NCBI GenBank assembly: GCA_945926565.1
Contig: CAMELY010000020.1
Coordinates: forward strand, 1 to 14,090
From: an uncultured Clostridia bacterium
GTDB lineage: Bacteria > Bacillota > Clostridia > Oscillospirales > Oscillospiraceae
DNA length: 14,090 bases
Direction of reading: 5' to 3'
In this document: piece after piece, positions 13,191-14,090 of the stretch
Layout of the letters: the number at the start of each line of letters is the position of its first letter
How positions within the stretch are numbered: the stretch's first letter is position 1
The notes under the pieces: generated by a model
The model's input: the letters and a program-made list of their open reading frames with translations, nothing else
Told to the model about the DNA's origin: nothing
Database searches by the model: none
Translations under genes and position numbers: made by a program

Positions 13191-14090
13191 TTACTCCTCG
13201 CCCTCGGTGAAGAGGGCGCCCTCCTCGAAGACGAACTCCTCCTCGGCCTCAGCGGCAGCGTCAGGGGCCTCCTGTGCGGTCTCCTGAGCGGGTGCATCCT
13301 GGCCCTCGGCGACGGGCTGGCCGTCGTCGGTGAAGTCGTCGTCCACCCGGAACTGGGGCAGGCCGGTACCTGCGGGGATCAGCTTGCCGATGCAGACGTT
13401 CTCCTTCAGACCCTGGAGGTGATCCACCTTGCCGTAAATAGCGGCCTCGGTGAGCACCTTGGTGGTCTCCTGGAAGGAGGCGGCGGACAGGAAGGAGTCG
13501 GTAGCCAGAGAGGCCTTGGTGATGCCCAGCAGCAGCCGGGTGCAGGTGGGCAGAACCAGGGGGCTGCCGTCCTCGCGGGTCTCGCCGGCGTCAATCCGTG
13601 CCTGAACCGCAGCGACAGCGTCCTCGAAAATGGAGATGTTGATGGAAGAGCCGGAGAGCAGCTCGGAATCCCCGGCGTCCTCTACACGCACCTTGCGCAT
13701 CATCTGGCGGCAGATGACCTCGATATGCTTGTCGTGGATATCGACGCCCTGGCTGCGGTAGGGCTTGAGCACTTCCTTGACCAGGTACTCGTGCAGAGCG
13801 TGGATGCCCCGGATGCGGAGCACGTCCTGGGGGTACAGGGCGCCGGGCACCAGCTGGAAGCCCTTTTCCACGTGATCGCCGTCCTTGACCAGCAGCTGGG
13901 AGTGGGGCAGCATATAGCTGCGCACGTCGCCGTCGTCGGCGGTGATGTCCACGCTGACCAGGGTGCCCTTGCGGACATTGCCGATCTTGACGGTGCCGGT
14001 GATCTCGGCCAGCTGGGCCATCTTCTTGGGCCGGCGGGCCTCGAACAGCTCCTCAACACGGGGAAGACCCTGGGTGATATCGCCGCCGGC
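13191..14090 (-). CDS. rpoC: DNA-directed RNA polymerase beta' subunit, C-terminal part (runs off right edge)
   Basis: The last 299 codons of RpoC are present, entering from the right edge as GGDITQGLPRVEELFEARRP, the nearly invariant C-terminal motif of beta'. Downstream motifs include VSVDITADDGDVRSYMLP, HALHEYLVKEVLKPYRSQGV with DIHDKHIEVICRQMMRKV (the trigger-loop-distal C-terminal region), and LLGITKASLATDSFLSAASF with QETTKVLTEAAI. The reading frame is intact to TAA at 13191-13193. After LIPAGTGLPQFRVDD the protein carries a tail of about 50 residues that is rich in Glu, Asp, Ala and Gln (for example EAPDAAAEAEEEFVFEEGA). Such acidic tails vary between Firmicutes. The gene is followed directly by its own terminator, so the transcription unit ends here rather than continuing into ribosomal protein genes. 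Confidence 0.97.
   Translation of the reverse strand, partial: AGGDITQGLPRVEELFEARRPKKMAQLAEITGTVKIGNVRKGTLVSVDITADDGDVRSYMLPHSQLLVKDGDHVEKGFQLVPGALYPQDVLRIRGIHALHEYLVKEVLKPYRSQGVDIHDKHIEVICRQMMRKVRVEDAGDSELLSGSSINISIFEDAVAAVQARIDAGETREDGSPLVLPTCTRLLLGITKASLATDSFLSAASFQETTKVLTEAAIYGKVDHLQGLKENVCIGKLIPAGTGLPQFRVDDDFTDDGQPVAEGQDAPAQETAQEAPDAAAEAEEEFVFEEGALFTEGEE

Noticed and set aside
1..14090. CRISPR arrays, insertion sequences, phage attachment sites or a replication origin
   Set aside because: I saw no regularly spaced direct repeats, transposase or integrase sequence, or DnaA-box clusters. The tRNA ends are not duplicated elsewhere in the window as far as I could see.

Overview
The window looks like chromosomal DNA of a GC-rich, low-oxygen-living Gram-positive, most likely a gut Clostridia of the Oscillospiraceae type. 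This is an inference from the strong AGGAGG ribosome binding sites, a Clostridia-style MATE exporter, the RpoC C-terminus with a long acidic tail, and the fucose-isomerase-fold gene at the left edge. No organism-specific marker is present.

Layout. Positions 1-601 (minus) hold the first 200 codons of an L-fucose/L-arabinose isomerase-family protein. A divergent intergenic region of about 360 bp follows, with an extended -10 promoter for that gene, a 16-bp perfect palindrome, a promoter for the plus strand, and a hairpin-rich leader. Next come two plus-strand transporters, a MATE multidrug exporter (961-2325) and an EamA/DMT permease (2382-3278). A 30-bp perfect palindrome flanked by A and T tracts (3379-3408) closes that block as a terminator.

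The centre of the window is one ten-gene plus-strand operon, 3516-12690. Genes overlap or are separated by only 0-13 bases. The order is MrpE, MrpF, MrpG, an MbhD-like protein (DUF4040), a fused MbhE-MrpB protein, MrpC, MrpD, then three further MrpD/NuoL-type antiporter-like subunits. The first seven follow the mbhA-H order of the membrane arm of archaeal membrane-bound hydrogenase, with MbhE and MbhF fused. No hydrogenase, quinone or NADH module is present; three extra proton-channel subunits sit where those genes would be. There is no full-length MrpA: its C-terminal part is represented by the MbhD and MbhE pieces, and its N-terminal antiporter part may be replaced by one of the extra subunits. 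The complex is best read as a cation/proton antiporter with four antiporter-like subunits, one more than respiratory complex I and two more than classical Mrp. The third of the four carries Asn at the usually Lys TM8 position. This is the most interesting system in the window.

The right end is on the minus strand. It holds the C-terminal 299 codons of RpoC (13191-14090) with its terminator, then a perfect-consensus promoter driving two serine tRNAs (UGA, then GCU). Two tandem terminators follow; the second also lies just after the convergent antiporter operon.
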